DNA of 62,344 nucleotides. Origin: Bacillus sp. SA1-12. GTDB taxonomy: Bacteria; Bacillota; Bacilli; Bacillales; Bacillaceae. Location: NCBI RefSeq assembly GCF_000981385.1, contig NZ_LATZ01000021.1, forward strand, positions 1-62,344, read 5' to 3'. Below, piece by piece: positions 46,799 to 56,309 of the stretch. Within the stretch, counting starts at the first letter, position 1, and every line of letters begins with the position of its first letter. A program made the translations under genes and the position numbers. The notes beneath the pieces are model-generated. The model saw only the letters and a program-made list of their open reading frames with translations. It had not been told where the DNA came from and did no database searches.

Positions 46799-47776
46799 CT
46801 AGTATAAACCGCCTTGTCCCATTTTTTTCGAGAATGAATTAGCTGCCATCAAGAATAGTAAACTAATAACCGTTTTAAACACTCCTGCCGCAGTAGCCAT
46901 TGAAAAATTAAACATTGATATACCATAGTTGATAACAAATACATCAATATTTTCGGAGTACTCTACGTTCTGTCCATTCCCTAATAAATATTGAGGTTCA
47001 AATCCAGCCTCAATAATATACCCAATGTTCATAATTAAAAGGATCACAATAACCTGCTTCATTCCAGGAAGTGTAATATAACGTATTCTTTGTAATCGAG
47101 AAGCACCATCAATTTTGGCTGCTTCATATTGTTCTTGGTCGATCATTGATATTGCCGCTAAATAAATAATGGTATTCCACCCTACATTTTTCCAAACTTC
47201 TGAAGCACCTAAAATCCCCCAGAAATACTCACCGATGCCCAGCCAAAGAATTTCCTTGTCAATAAGATGAAGTCCCATCAATATTTCATTAATAATTCCA
47301 TCAATAGACAATACAGATGAAACAAGTGCAGCAGCTACAACCCAAGAAAGGAAGTGAGGTAAATAGCTAATGGTTTGAACGACTCTTTTAAATTTAAGAT
47401 TTGTTAATTCGTTTATTAGTAATGCTAAACCAATCGCTGTAACAAAACCTAAAATTAAATTAATGAGACTTTGAGCCAGCGTATTTCTGAGAACTCCTAA
47501 GAAACGATCATCTGTGAATAGAAAGATGAAATGTTTAAAGCCTACCCATTCTTGTTCTGTAAAAGGACGAGCTGGTTTAAAATCCTGAAATGCCATTGTC
47601 CATCCCCAGACAGGAAAATACTTAAAAATAAATACCCAAATCACAAAAGGTACTGTCATCAATAATAAAGCTTTTTGACTACGGCATATTTTAAGGAATT
47701 CTTTCATTCCCTTTGCTTGATTTGGTAGCACCCTTGGAGATGAAAGCGCTTTTTCTTTTGTTTGTAATTGCCCCAT
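46799..47776 (-). CDS. ABC sugar importer permease (LplB type), 325 aa
   Basis: This is a LplB-family permease. Its cytoplasmic N terminus is followed by six helices, the EAA loop EQYEAAKIDGASRLQRIRYI (about 215-235) and a PHFLSWVVAAALV segment. I chose the ATG at 47776 because AGGAGGGAATAAA precedes it; the open frame extends seven codons further. In Geobacillus the equivalent xylan importer is XynEFG, of which this would be the first permease. A cre-like TGAAAGCGCTTTTT lies inside its 5' end (47742-47755). A hairpin separates it from the binding-protein gene. Confidence 0.9.
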   Translation of the reverse strand: MGQLQTKEKALSSPRVLPNQAKGMKEFLKICRSQKALLLMTVPFVIWVFIFKYFPVWGWTMAFQDFKPARPFTEQEWVGFKHFIFLFTDDRFLGVLRNTLAQSLINLILGFVTAIGLALLINELTNLKFKRVVQTISYLPHFLSWVVAAALVSSVLSIDGIINEILMGLHLIDKEILWLGIGEYFWGILGASEVWKNVGWNTIIYLAAISMIDQEQYEAAKIDGASRLQRIRYITLPGMKQVIVILLIMNIGYIIEAGFEPQYLLGNGQNVEYSENIDVFVINYGISMFNFSMATAAGVFKTVISLLFLMAANSFSKKMGQGGLY

Positions 47777-47876
47777 TTTATTCCCTCCTATTCCCATTTA
47801 ATTAGTGAGCTTTAATCCATAAAAACTTTTAACTACAGATACAAAAAAAAGCAGCACAAAGGAAATTTTAAACAAG

Positions 47877-47913
47877 GAAGGCTGAACTTCCTTCTATAAA
47901 TCATTCAGCCTTC
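47877..47913 (-). terminator. Intercistronic hairpin after the binding-protein gene
   Basis: GAAGGCTGAA pairs with TTCAGCCTTC. Such a stem between binding-protein and permease genes often reduces permease expression or stabilises upstream mRNA. Confidence 0.6.
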
Positions 47914-47933
47914 ACCTTAAATTCTTTTGTTGC

Positions 47934-49592
47934 TTATTTGGCAAGTTCAGCTTCTTTTTTAACAGATTTCTCCATTACTTCTTCATAGGCTTTATATGGT
48001 AGCTTTTCAAATTCCTTCTTAAATTTTTTCCATTCGGCATCAAAATCAGATGGATCAGCAAGTATGATATCCGGGTATGATCGTTTGATTAAATCACGAG
48101 ACTGTTGGTCATACAACTGTGCCTCAGAACCAGTCTCAATCGTTGCATCCCAAAATGGGAACCATGGTGCTGGTTCTGGCTCAGTGAATAAATCAGTAAA
48201 CGTTTCAATGTTATATGCTTTTAAAAACTCTTTGTCCACTTCATCATATGCAAGCTGGGCAACTTCAGGTTGAACAGCTGGATCAACAGAATTACCGTCA
48301 TCAAATTTTCCGCTCATAATTGGCCAATACCATCCTAGTGCAGAAAACCCAAATTCATCTCTAAACTCTTCTTTATTGACTAAATCAATTTGTTCCTGTG
48401 TTCGATGAAAACGGCCTTCCTCATTTACTTCATACGTTTCGCCCTCAATACCCCACGTAATAAGTTTTTGAGAATCAATTTTAGCGATGTGATCTAAAAA
48501 TTTAATAATCCTAATTTGATCTTCTTCAGGAGTACCTGTCGTTAGTCCCATCCCTGGAGATGTTACAAAAGATTCCGGATTCAAGTACTGGTCTTTGATT
48601 CCTTCCTCGAATACAATAGGGAACGCCATAAAATCATTATAAGGATCATCATCTTGCTCAAGCGTATCTAAAGCTGTACCTGATTCCCAACGAGGACCAA
48701 ACCATCCTACAACACGTCCTGATGATATTTTAGCTAAATACTCATCATAGTTTTGTGTAAAAGCTTCTCTATCAAATAGTCCTTTCTCGTTTAATTCATT
48801 TAATTTTCCCAACCATTTCTTGGTAATATCCTTATTATGATAAACGGAAACATCTAGTGTATCATTATCAACAATAATTCCTTCCTGCTCACCTGATAAG
48901 AAGGCTGGCGGATCAAATAGTTGTCCAACATGCCAATCATACTGTAATAATGTATACGGAATTGTATCTGCACCATTTGTAGTCGGATGGGCTTTTGAAT
49001 ATTTTTCAATGATATCAAAATATTCATCTATTGTTTTAGGATGTGGATAACCAAGCTCTTTTAATGCTGCCCGTTTAATAAAGAATGCACTCTGTCCAAC
49101 ATTTGGAGGCTTTAAATATCCATTAGAGACACCAGATGGCAGAATATATATGTTCCCATCCTCTTGTTTCATTTTTTCCCAGATTGGGTCATACAACTTT
49201 CTTAGGTTTGGAGCATGCTCTTCAATAAGATCATTTAGCGGTACAAATCCACCTGCATTAATAACATCCGCTGTTGCATTTTGAGCATTTAGTAATTCCG
49301 GATATTCACCACTAGCGATCATTGTACCGATCTTTTGGTTACTATCCCCTACAATATGTTCAATATCAAAGTTAACTCCTGTTGCCTCTTCGAACATTTT
49401 CCCAATCTTAGTATCACCCGTATTAACATCTTTTCCTGTTGAAGATGCATTAAAGAATGTGTAAGTAAAAACTTCTCCGTTTTCACTAGATTTATGATCT
49501 TTTCCCGATTCTTCAACTTTCGTACATGCAGTAACAATAAACAACATGACCACTAGAGCAAAAGCTAGAAATATAGACCTTCTTTTTAACAT
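47934..49592 (-). CDS. Xylo-oligosaccharide-binding lipoprotein (ABC importer), 552 aa
   Basis: A lipoprotein signal peptide (MLKRRSIFLAFALVVMLFIV with lipobox VTAC) anchors the protein outside the membrane. The rest is a large LplA/LipO-type solute-binding protein (family of about 550 residues). ALKELGYPHPKTIDEYFDII, VVGWFGPRWESG and the EPEPAPWFPFWDATIETGSE segment fit that group. AAAGGGGGAGTC fixes the start; the frame continues 14 codons upstream. A near-perfect cre site lies 65 bases upstream. It would capture xylo-oligosaccharides for the two permeases that follow. Substrate is inferred from the enzymes around it. Confidence 0.88.
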   Translation of the reverse strand: MLKRRSIFLAFALVVMLFIVTACTKVEESGKDHKSSENGEVFTYTFFNASSTGKDVNTGDTKIGKMFEEATGVNFDIEHIVGDSNQKIGTMIASGEYPELLNAQNATADVINAGGFVPLNDLIEEHAPNLRKLYDPIWEKMKQEDGNIYILPSGVSNGYLKPPNVGQSAFFIKRAALKELGYPHPKTIDEYFDIIEKYSKAHPTTNGADTIPYTLLQYDWHVGQLFDPPAFLSGEQEGIIVDNDTLDVSVYHNKDITKKWLGKLNELNEKGLFDREAFTQNYDEYLAKISSGRVVGWFGPRWESGTALDTLEQDDDPYNDFMAFPIVFEEGIKDQYLNPESFVTSPGMGLTTGTPEEDQIRIIKFLDHIAKIDSQKLITWGIEGETYEVNEEGRFHRTQEQIDLVNKEEFRDEFGFSALGWYWPIMSGKFDDGNSVDPAVQPEVAQLAYDEVDKEFLKAYNIETFTDLFTEPEPAPWFPFWDATIETGSEAQLYDQQSRDLIKRSYPDIILADPSDFDAEWKKFKKEFEKLPYKAYEEVMEKSVKKEAELAK

Positions 49593-49932
49593 TTTGACTC
49601 CCCCTTTGTTAATGTTAAATAATACATAATACAATGTAATACTGTTATCTCACCTCTGTAAGCACTTTCATTATATCTCTACTGCCAATCTAAAGTGACC
49701 ATATAAAGTATAGTTTTTACTTTGTAAACTATAGCAACTTAAGTAGAACTAAAACATTGAAATATAGATGTATATGTTTTAAAACTTATAAAACAATCTG
49801 AATGACGACTATCTCTGTCACGAAATTCTTCCAAATAAATGAAACCAATACACATCGGTCATACGACCGACACGTATTGGCATCAAAGTTAGATTGTTAT
49901 CTAATTTAGAATGCTATGATAACGCTGGATTT
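49593..49932. other. Intergenic region between kinase and binding-protein genes
   Basis: Holds the cre site and a hairpin CAATAC..TCGGTC/GACCGA..GTATTG (49847-49881) that may terminate the regulator operon. The response-regulator target is probably here; I cannot define its repeats. Confidence 0.5.
49657..49670 (-). promoter_or_regulatory. cre site before the binding-protein gene
   Basis: TGAAAGTGCTTACA (minus strand) differs from the CcpA consensus TGNAANCGNWNNCA at one position. It lies 65-78 bases upstream of the start, where CcpA would block transcription during growth on glucose. Confidence 0.65.
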
Positions 49933-51675
49933 TTACTTTTGAAATGGTAAAACGATTCTAACTGTCGTTCCTTCTCCCTCTGCACTTTTCACTTTAAAAT
50001 CAAAGTGATTTGAATAATGCAACTTTAAACGATAGTAAACATTTTTTATCCCCACATGTTCACCAATGCTTTCAACCTCTTCAATAGATTGCATTAACCT
50101 TTCGTATTCTTCTTTTTCAATACCCTGCCCATTATCCTTTATCTCACATATTATTGCATCACCATGGCACTTTATCGATATGTTGATCAAACCGTTTCGT
50201 TTTATCGGTTCAATTCCATGTATACTTGCATTTTCTACAAAAGGAATAAGAGACATGTTCGGAATAATGCACTTTTTTGCCTCAGGGTCAACCTCGATAT
50301 GGTATTGCATTTTGTCATCAAATCGATAATGTTGTATTTCTAAAAAGCAGTTTATTAAATAAATTTCTTCTTCTACGCTGACCCAATCTTTTCCCCATAT
50401 GAAAGATTTTCTAAGCATTTTCGCCATATTTTGAATAATTTTTGCTGTTTCTTCCTCTTTCTTTAGAATACTTCTCATCCGAATGGTTTCCAATACATTA
50501 AATAGGAAATGTGGGTTAATCTGACTTTGTAAAGCACTTAGTTGTGCTTGTTTACGTTGTAATTCTAAATCCTTTTTTTGAATATCGGCTATATATACAT
50601 CATTGATAAGCTCCTTAATTTTGGAAGCCATCCGATTAAATGCTTGAGTAAGCTCACCTATTTCATCCTGATAGTTCACACCTTTAATCAGTTCAAAGTT
50701 TTGACCCTCTGCTTTCCTCATATGCTTTAATATACGTAAGATACGTAAATGAAGGGAACTTGTTATATAAACAATAAAAAGAGATGGAAAGACTAAATTA
50801 ATAAGAGCTAAATAGAGAATAAAATTGCGGGAATCTTGAACCTCCTCAAGTAATAACCTCTCTTGAGTAACACCCACTACCTTCCAATTATTTAAATAAG
50901 GCACATTAAATGATTCTTCAAAAACCAACGCATCCTTTGATAATGTAAGAGAATGATATTGGATATCTCCTTCTGACCAATTCACCTTTGGATTTGTCGT
51001 ATATTCAATTATCCCTTGCTCATCCAGTAAATAAATATCACCTGGAAAAGTCACATTATGAAAAATATGCTCCATTAATCCTAAATCGAATTGTAATTCT
51101 AGAATTTTCTGTGTGGAATCTTTTGTTTTATAATAATCCATTTCTCTTATCAAACTAAATGTATCCAGCTTTCCTGATTCTCCAATTCGACGAGTCAAAA
51201 CAGGATAAGATTGTCTAATTAACTCTGATTCCTTATACCAATGAGACTCTTTAACAAGGGTATCAATTTTATTGACACCTCCTGCATAAATAACTGTATC
51301 ATTATTTGTATATAAGTTTAATGAACGAACAGTTGAAAAAAGTGGCACTTCTTTATAAATTCCTATGTAATAATCGTGATAAGCATGGATAAAATCTATG
51401 GTTTTTTCGTACTTGTTTTCTAGAAAATTGTACAACTCATAATCCGTATATAACTTAGATGAAATTTCTACAGCATCATCTATCGCTGTACGAAAATCAT
51501 TCGAAATTTGCTTTACAGAAAGGGATATGTCATTCACCTTTTGTGTTCTGACATTGTTGGAAGTAATTTGATAAAATGCGATGTGTGTTAATGTGATTGG
51601 GATGAAAACGGAAACAATATAAATAATTAACAGCTTATTTCTTAATCCTATATTATTAAAATTGAATCGATTCAT
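49933..51675 (-). CDS. Sensor histidine kinase, YesM/LytS type, 580 aa
   Basis: An N-terminal membrane helix (LLIIYIVSVFIPITLTHIAF) and a second near residue 290 (ILYLALINLVFPSLFIVYIT) flank a ~250-residue extracellular sensor. A HAMP linker follows (about 315-365), then a His_kinase domain (PF06580) with phosphorylated His in LQSQINPHFLFNVLETIRM, and a HATPase with NGQGIEKEEYERL and GIKNVYYRLKLHY. This architecture is shared with YesM and Geobacillus XynD, which sense sugars via a binding protein. GGAGATAAA precedes the ATG. It follows its response regulator by 25 bases. Confidence 0.92.
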   Translation of the reverse strand: MNRFNFNNIGLRNKLLIIYIVSVFIPITLTHIAFYQITSNNVRTQKVNDISLSVKQISNDFRTAIDDAVEISSKLYTDYELYNFLENKYEKTIDFIHAYHDYYIGIYKEVPLFSTVRSLNLYTNNDTVIYAGGVNKIDTLVKESHWYKESELIRQSYPVLTRRIGESGKLDTFSLIREMDYYKTKDSTQKILELQFDLGLMEHIFHNVTFPGDIYLLDEQGIIEYTTNPKVNWSEGDIQYHSLTLSKDALVFEESFNVPYLNNWKVVGVTQERLLLEEVQDSRNFILYLALINLVFPSLFIVYITSSLHLRILRILKHMRKAEGQNFELIKGVNYQDEIGELTQAFNRMASKIKELINDVYIADIQKKDLELQRKQAQLSALQSQINPHFLFNVLETIRMRSILKKEEETAKIIQNMAKMLRKSFIWGKDWVSVEEEIYLINCFLEIQHYRFDDKMQYHIEVDPEAKKCIIPNMSLIPFVENASIHGIEPIKRNGLINISIKCHGDAIICEIKDNGQGIEKEEYERLMQSIEEVESIGEHVGIKNVYYRLKLHYSNHFDFKVKSAEGEGTTVRIVLPFQK

Positions 51676-51700
51676 TTTATCTCCATCTTAAAATCTTCCA

Positions 51701-53248
51701 TTATAGTTTTTTTCGATATTGAGTTGGTGTCATCCCAGTCGTTTTTTCAAATTGAGTGACAAAGTAATCAGGATTCGAAAAACCCACACATTCTGCTACC
51801 TGATAGATTCGCATATCTGTCTGCCTCAATTTTCTTTTCGCTTCATTTATTCGCACTTGTAGAATATAATCTTTAAAATACATGCCATATGTTTTTTTAA
51901 ACAATTGACCCATGTAGACCGGATTCATAAAGAATTTATTCGCTATAGTTTTCAATGTGAGGTCCTCTTTGTAGTGAGTATCTACGTATTTTTTTATTCT
52001 TCTTATGTTTCCTGACCCACACTCCTTATTGAGCTGATTTAACAGAGCAGCTGCCTCTAATAAAAAGTCTAGAAACAAGTTCTTAATTTCAGATAAAGTT
52101 CGAGGCTGGTTGTCCCAATTTAACATATTCTGTAATAAAGTTAACTTACTTTCATCCCCATCCATCGACTGTAAGGTTTTAACCACTTCATGTACAACCC
52201 GATTTATAGATGTTCTTACTGCATCTTTCGCGAAAGCTTTTACTTGAAACTGTTCAAACATCATTGCAACGTTTTTTCTAATTTCAGAGATTCGATTTTC
52301 TTCTATATGTTCCATTAACGATTGGTATTGTGTTTGATCAAGCTCAATGTAATTAATAGACTTATTCTTTGTTTTGCCATATACAATCGGTTTATCTGAT
52401 GCTTCCACATACTTAAATTGAAGTACCTTCATTGCCGCTTCATAAGAATCCTTAATATTAATTGGATGGTCTACTAACCTTCCGACGTAGATGGTGACAT
52501 CTGTCTTCAAATGAATCGTTAGCTGAGCTTTTAATGTTTCTGAAAAATGAACAATATCACTGCTAAATTGTTGAATTTCTTCATTCTTGACTAATAAGCC
52601 AATACGGTTATTATCGTGTTCACGAAACAAAGTAGTAGCATTTAAATCCTCACCATGAATGGTTTTGCTAATAATTTCACGTATCTTTATAGTATTTACA
52701 GCCACGTTATTTACCTCTATGATAATGTAGGCAAATCCTATTGATTGATCAATATTTAGTTTTTTAACACAACCATAGAAGAGATCTTCTTCAAGTTCTC
52801 CTGTTATTAAATCATTGAAAGCAGTCGCTGCAAGAAAATTTTCTCTATTTCTTGTTAACTGTAATTCTTTTGTATACTTATCTGCTACTTTTCTAAGTGT
52901 ATCTTCAATTTCCTCTTTATCTACTGGTTTTAATATAAAATCGTGTACACCATACTTAACAGCCCTTTGTGCGTAGCTAAAATCACTATACCCACTAATA
53001 ATAATGAAGTTTGGTCTTGTTTTTTTTAGATCGACTGTATGCTTTATTAATTCAAGACCATCGAGGACAGGCATCTTAATGTCTGTAATGACTAAATCTG
53101 GATTAAACTTTTGAATATACTCCAAAGCATCTTCCCCATTATCTGCTTCTTCACAGACTTCGAAGCCACAGCCTTTCCAATCAATAAGATTAATCAATCC
53201 TTTACGCACATATCGATCATCATCCACTAAGAATACTTTGAAAGCCAC
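51701..53248 (-). CDS. Response regulator, YesN type (REC + AraC HTH), 515 aa
   Basis: A receiver domain (about 1-120) has the acidic pair in FLVDDDRYV, phospho-Asp in NPDLVITDIKMPVLDG and Lys in HDFILKPVDKEE. A long linker (about 130-400) is followed by an AraC DNA-binding domain with two helix-turn-helix units (LTLKTIANKFFMNPVYMGQL; IYQVAECVGFSNPDYFVTQF). The GTG at 53248 is ten bases after GGAGG; the open frame extends 23 codons upstream but its ATG abuts that site. It probably activates the xylan importer and enzyme genes downstream. It lies between the DUF624 gene and the kinase gene. Confidence 0.92.
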   Translation of the reverse strand: MAFKVFLVDDDRYVRKGLINLIDWKGCGFEVCEEADNGEDALEYIQKFNPDLVITDIKMPVLDGLELIKHTVDLKKTRPNFIIISGYSDFSYAQRAVKYGVHDFILKPVDKEEIEDTLRKVADKYTKELQLTRNRENFLAATAFNDLITGELEEDLFYGCVKKLNIDQSIGFAYIIIEVNNVAVNTIKIREIISKTIHGEDLNATTLFREHDNNRIGLLVKNEEIQQFSSDIVHFSETLKAQLTIHLKTDVTIYVGRLVDHPINIKDSYEAAMKVLQFKYVEASDKPIVYGKTKNKSINYIELDQTQYQSLMEHIEENRISEIRKNVAMMFEQFQVKAFAKDAVRTSINRVVHEVVKTLQSMDGDESKLTLLQNMLNWDNQPRTLSEIKNLFLDFLLEAAALLNQLNKECGSGNIRRIKKYVDTHYKEDLTLKTIANKFFMNPVYMGQLFKKTYGMYFKDYILQVRINEAKRKLRQTDMRIYQVAECVGFSNPDYFVTQFEKTTGMTPTQYRKKL

Positions 53249-53349
53249 CGCAATCATTCCTCCATTCACAAAGGCACTAGATAAATCAACATCACCTTGA
53301 AATAATAACGCTTTCATTTTAAGCTGTTACCATTTTATCCCCAATATCG

Positions 53350-53991
53350 TCACTTAGAGATCTCATTTGCTCGCTGCTTATAATCAAGTCTATTAAAAAC
53401 AACTAGTGAACAAACCATGATAATTAAAGCAATTATACTAGAAGTTATAAATGGAATAAGGCCTGGTATAGAAACAAGTAGAAAATATAAGAGAGTTAAT
53501 CCGATTATAATGCCCACCGTCATGAAAGGACTAACTATACCGATTAAAATTGCATGCTTAAAGTATTGAAAAAACTTTAATTCGTAATGGACGTAAACAG
53601 GTAGAATGTATAGTAAGGTAATAAGATAAAGAATACCTACAAAAATTAAGCCTGTATAAAATACATAATAAGAAAATCCTGTAATATTGCGAATAAACAA
53701 GAAATCAAGATATAGAAAATAGCCTATTGATGTCATGATGATACCGATCCCATTAGACTTTAAAAACTCTCTTTTATAGGTAAAAACAAATGTCTTAAAA
53801 ATTTGCTTTCCAGTAGCATCTTTTATAATCAGATGACGAATGACTGTAAACATTGCAACTGTTGCTGGAAAAACACCGAATACAATTAGTCCCAAAAGTA
53901 CACTACCTACCCATAATAGATTAATATAAACTAACCACATGATCCATTCTAATAATCGGTAAAAATTAGCTATGTTGAGAATCTTCCCCAT
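53350..53991 (-). CDS. YesL-like membrane protein (DUF624), 213 aa
   Basis: DUF624 proteins start with a first helix like FYRLLEWIMWLVYINLLWVG and have the GVFPATVAMFTVIRHLI loop, both present here, followed by four more helices. They regularly accompany YesM/YesN-type two-component systems in sugar loci (YesLMN), possibly modulating the kinase. Their biochemical role is unknown. GAGGGGG lies four bases before the ATG. It is the first gene of the locus in transcription order; about 100 bases separate it from the regulator gene. Confidence 0.85.
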   Translation of the reverse strand: MGKILNIANFYRLLEWIMWLVYINLLWVGSVLLGLIVFGVFPATVAMFTVIRHLIIKDATGKQIFKTFVFTYKREFLKSNGIGIIMTSIGYFLYLDFLFIRNITGFSYYVFYTGLIFVGILYLITLLYILPVYVHYELKFFQYFKHAILIGIVSPFMTVGIIIGLTLLYFLLVSIPGLIPFITSSIIALIIMVCSLVVFNRLDYKQRANEISK

Positions 53992-54662
53992 TTAACCCCC
54001 TCTTTCTATTAAATTATTATTATAGTACCATCGATTACAAAAACGTATAGGCTCCTCAAATCCTGATTATTAAAATATTTGTCAAAAGATTATGTGGAGG
54101 TGAAATATAACGATTTCACTTTGGTCTAAATACTTTTAATTATAACGGAGACACTTTTCTTCAATCACTTTATAAACTAAAGATTTTCCTTTGAAAAATT
54201 TAGTTGTTGAAACAAAAAAGGTACCTTTTATTTAACGAACAACTACCTCACCAACTAGAACGTTGAAAGCATCTAAACCACTCTTCTTATTTAAAATATT
54301 ATGTCATGTCGTTACTTTAAAGAATCTATCAGGGGCACTCACTCCTTTCATTAAGTAAGTTTGTTTATCACGTAAACTAAGTATATATGAAATAATTTCA
54401 TCTTTCAATTTTTTTAAAAACACCCTTTCCAGTTACCTAATACTCTTTCTATCCAAACATCCCTCTCCAGCTGGGTTAAATGTATCATTTTTTCCATTTT
54501 TATTAAGAAATAAAATTCCTTCTTCAGTTAATTTACAGCATTAAGGCTTTCAGCTTTTTATTTAATAAAATACAGTCTTGAGACACTTTACGAGCTAATA
54601 TAAGTACACGTTTATTCGTTCTTCGCTTGTTGTAATAACATCCTTTTCATACCATGATTACG
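53992..54662. other. Gene-free stretch upstream of the xylan regulators
   Basis: No gene or clear repeat. The promoter of the DUF624 gene should lie at its left end. Confidence 0.4.
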
Positions 54663-54843
54663 AACAAACTCCTTGCCTTATAAGGCAAGGAGTGGGCAGC
54701 GGTTCCCCGAAAGGGTGTGATTGCTGATGATGACGAAAAAAGATACACAAGAGGAATGCTAGTCGTAGCAATCATCGCCATAAACCAGAAAAAGTAACCA
54801 CCCTGTCTGTTCGGCAAAACGGTAGAGGGTAGGTTACTTTTTC
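54663..54843 (+). ncRNA. Possible relic of a holin-like type I toxin locus
   Basis: The 20-base palindrome CCTTGCCTTATAAGGCAAGG is followed by AAAGGGTGTGATTGC, ATGATGACG and then a frame ending MLVVAIIAINQKK before a strong terminator. Short membrane peptides ending in ...ANQKK just before a terminator stem are typical of 'putative holin-like toxin' genes of Bacilli, whose antitoxin is an antisense RNA. The toxin reading frame is broken here. I am not sure of this call. Confidence 0.35.
54789..54843 (+). terminator. Strong terminator
   Basis: AAAAAGTAACC..CCCT pairs with AGGG..GGTTACTTTTT, followed by CTTTT. Confidence 0.8.
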
Positions 54844-54936
54844 TTTTAATTACTCAACCTGAGCAGTTGCTTATTTTTAATACAACTAAGATTATTTAGT
54901 TGGAGTATAAGCACCAGAGTCTTTACAGTATTACAA

Positions 54937-56250
54937 TTAAATGGACAATGCACCTGTAATAATACCAACCACTATCATTACAAGAGCGCTACCAACAGCG
55001 TATTTCGTAGAAAATTTAATATGTTCCTGGAAATTCACACCAACAAGGCCGATTAATACGTAAACAGAGCCAACAAGCGGACTTAACAAATGGAGAGGCT
55101 GACCAAGAAGTGACGCTTGAGCAATTTCTAGTTTATCAATCCCAATTTGTGAAGCGGTTTCAGCTAGAATTGGAACAATCCCAAAATAGTAAGGATCATT
55201 TGCCATAAAGAAAGTAAATGGCATGCTCGTTAAACCCACAATTAATGGAAGTTGAGGAGCAAGGAAATCAGGAATCACTTGGACTATAGAAGTTGCCATG
55301 GCATCTACCATTCCAGTACCTTCTAATATCCCGGCGAATGCTCCTCCAGCAAATATAAGTGAAACAACAGTCAATACATTTCCAGCGTGTGCTTCTATTC
55401 TTGCTTTTTGATCGTTTAAATTTGGATAATTGACAATGGTTACTAAAACGAATCCGAGCATAAACAAAGCAGGTAATGGAAGGACAGCTGTTAATAACCC
55501 TAAAACCAATAAAATGGTTATAACCAGATTAAACCAAAATAGTTTAGGTCTTTTTAATGATTCAGCTGACACATCCATCACAGTTGCTGCCATTTCCTCT
55601 TCCACCTGAAAATCTGCAGAAACCTCCTGAATACCCAGCCTTTTTCTTTCTTTCAAACCAAAGAAAACGCCCAGGCCTAACACATAAAGGGCCGCTGCGA
55701 GAATTGAAGGAATCAGTGGAGTAAGTATTGTCATCGCATCATAGTTAAAAACAGACATAACACGTGCAGTCGGCCCACCCCAAGGAAGAACATTCATAAT
55801 CCCCATCGACATCGCAGGTAAACAAGCGAGGATTAGTTTGTTCATGCCTAAACGTTCATAAAGGGGCAAAAATGCTGTAACAACGATTAGATACGTAATG
55901 GTTCCATCGCCGTCTAAACCTACCAGCAAAGAAAGAAGGGCCGTTCCAATTGTTATTTTAAGAGGGTCACCTTTTGAAATTTTAATCACTTTATTCACTA
56001 ATGGATCAAACATTCCCGCATCAATCAAAGTTCCAAAATACAATATGGCGAAAGTCACCATGATGGCGGTTGAAGCTACCGTTTCAGCTCCACTTAAAAT
56101 CATGTCGCCCACATCTGTGAAACCTGCCAAAAGAGCAAATAATGCCGGAATGATTATAAGAGCATTCAGAGCGTTCATTTTATTACTCATAATTAAATAC
56201 ATAAAAACGACGATCATTAAAAACCCTAAAAATGTTAACAATTTCTCCAC
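54937..56250 (-). CDS. CitMHS-family organic acid transporter, 437 aa
   Basis: About 12 membrane segments with the citrate:metal symporter (CitMHS/IT superfamily) layout. GLDGDGTITYLIVVTAFLPL (about 110-130) and NVLPWGGPTARVMSVF (about 153-168) are the substrate-site signatures, and FFMANDPYYFGIVPILAETA (about 345-365) the mirrored one. Relatives import citrate with Mg or Ca, or other di/tricarboxylates. The substrate here is more likely the acid degraded by the CoA-transferase and lyase encoded just upstream. The GTG at 56250 or the TTG three codons later could start; GGGGTGGAG favours the TTG. It is last in the operon. Confidence 0.85.
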   Translation of the reverse strand: MEKLLTFLGFLMIVVFMYLIMSNKMNALNALIIIPALFALLAGFTDVGDMILSGAETVASTAIMVTFAILYFGTLIDAGMFDPLVNKVIKISKGDPLKITIGTALLSLLVGLDGDGTITYLIVVTAFLPLYERLGMNKLILACLPAMSMGIMNVLPWGGPTARVMSVFNYDAMTILTPLIPSILAAALYVLGLGVFFGLKERKRLGIQEVSADFQVEEEMAATVMDVSAESLKRPKLFWFNLVITILLVLGLLTAVLPLPALFMLGFVLVTIVNYPNLNDQKARIEAHAGNVLTVVSLIFAGGAFAGILEGTGMVDAMATSIVQVIPDFLAPQLPLIVGLTSMPFTFFMANDPYYFGIVPILAETASQIGIDKLEIAQASLLGQPLHLLSPLVGSVYVLIGLVGVNFQEHIKFSTKYAVGSALVMIVVGIITGALSI

Positions 56251-56309
56251 CCCACTTTTTAGATAACGTTTTCATTTAATGGACAAGAAAAGGCTCCCTA
56301 AACCTTTTC

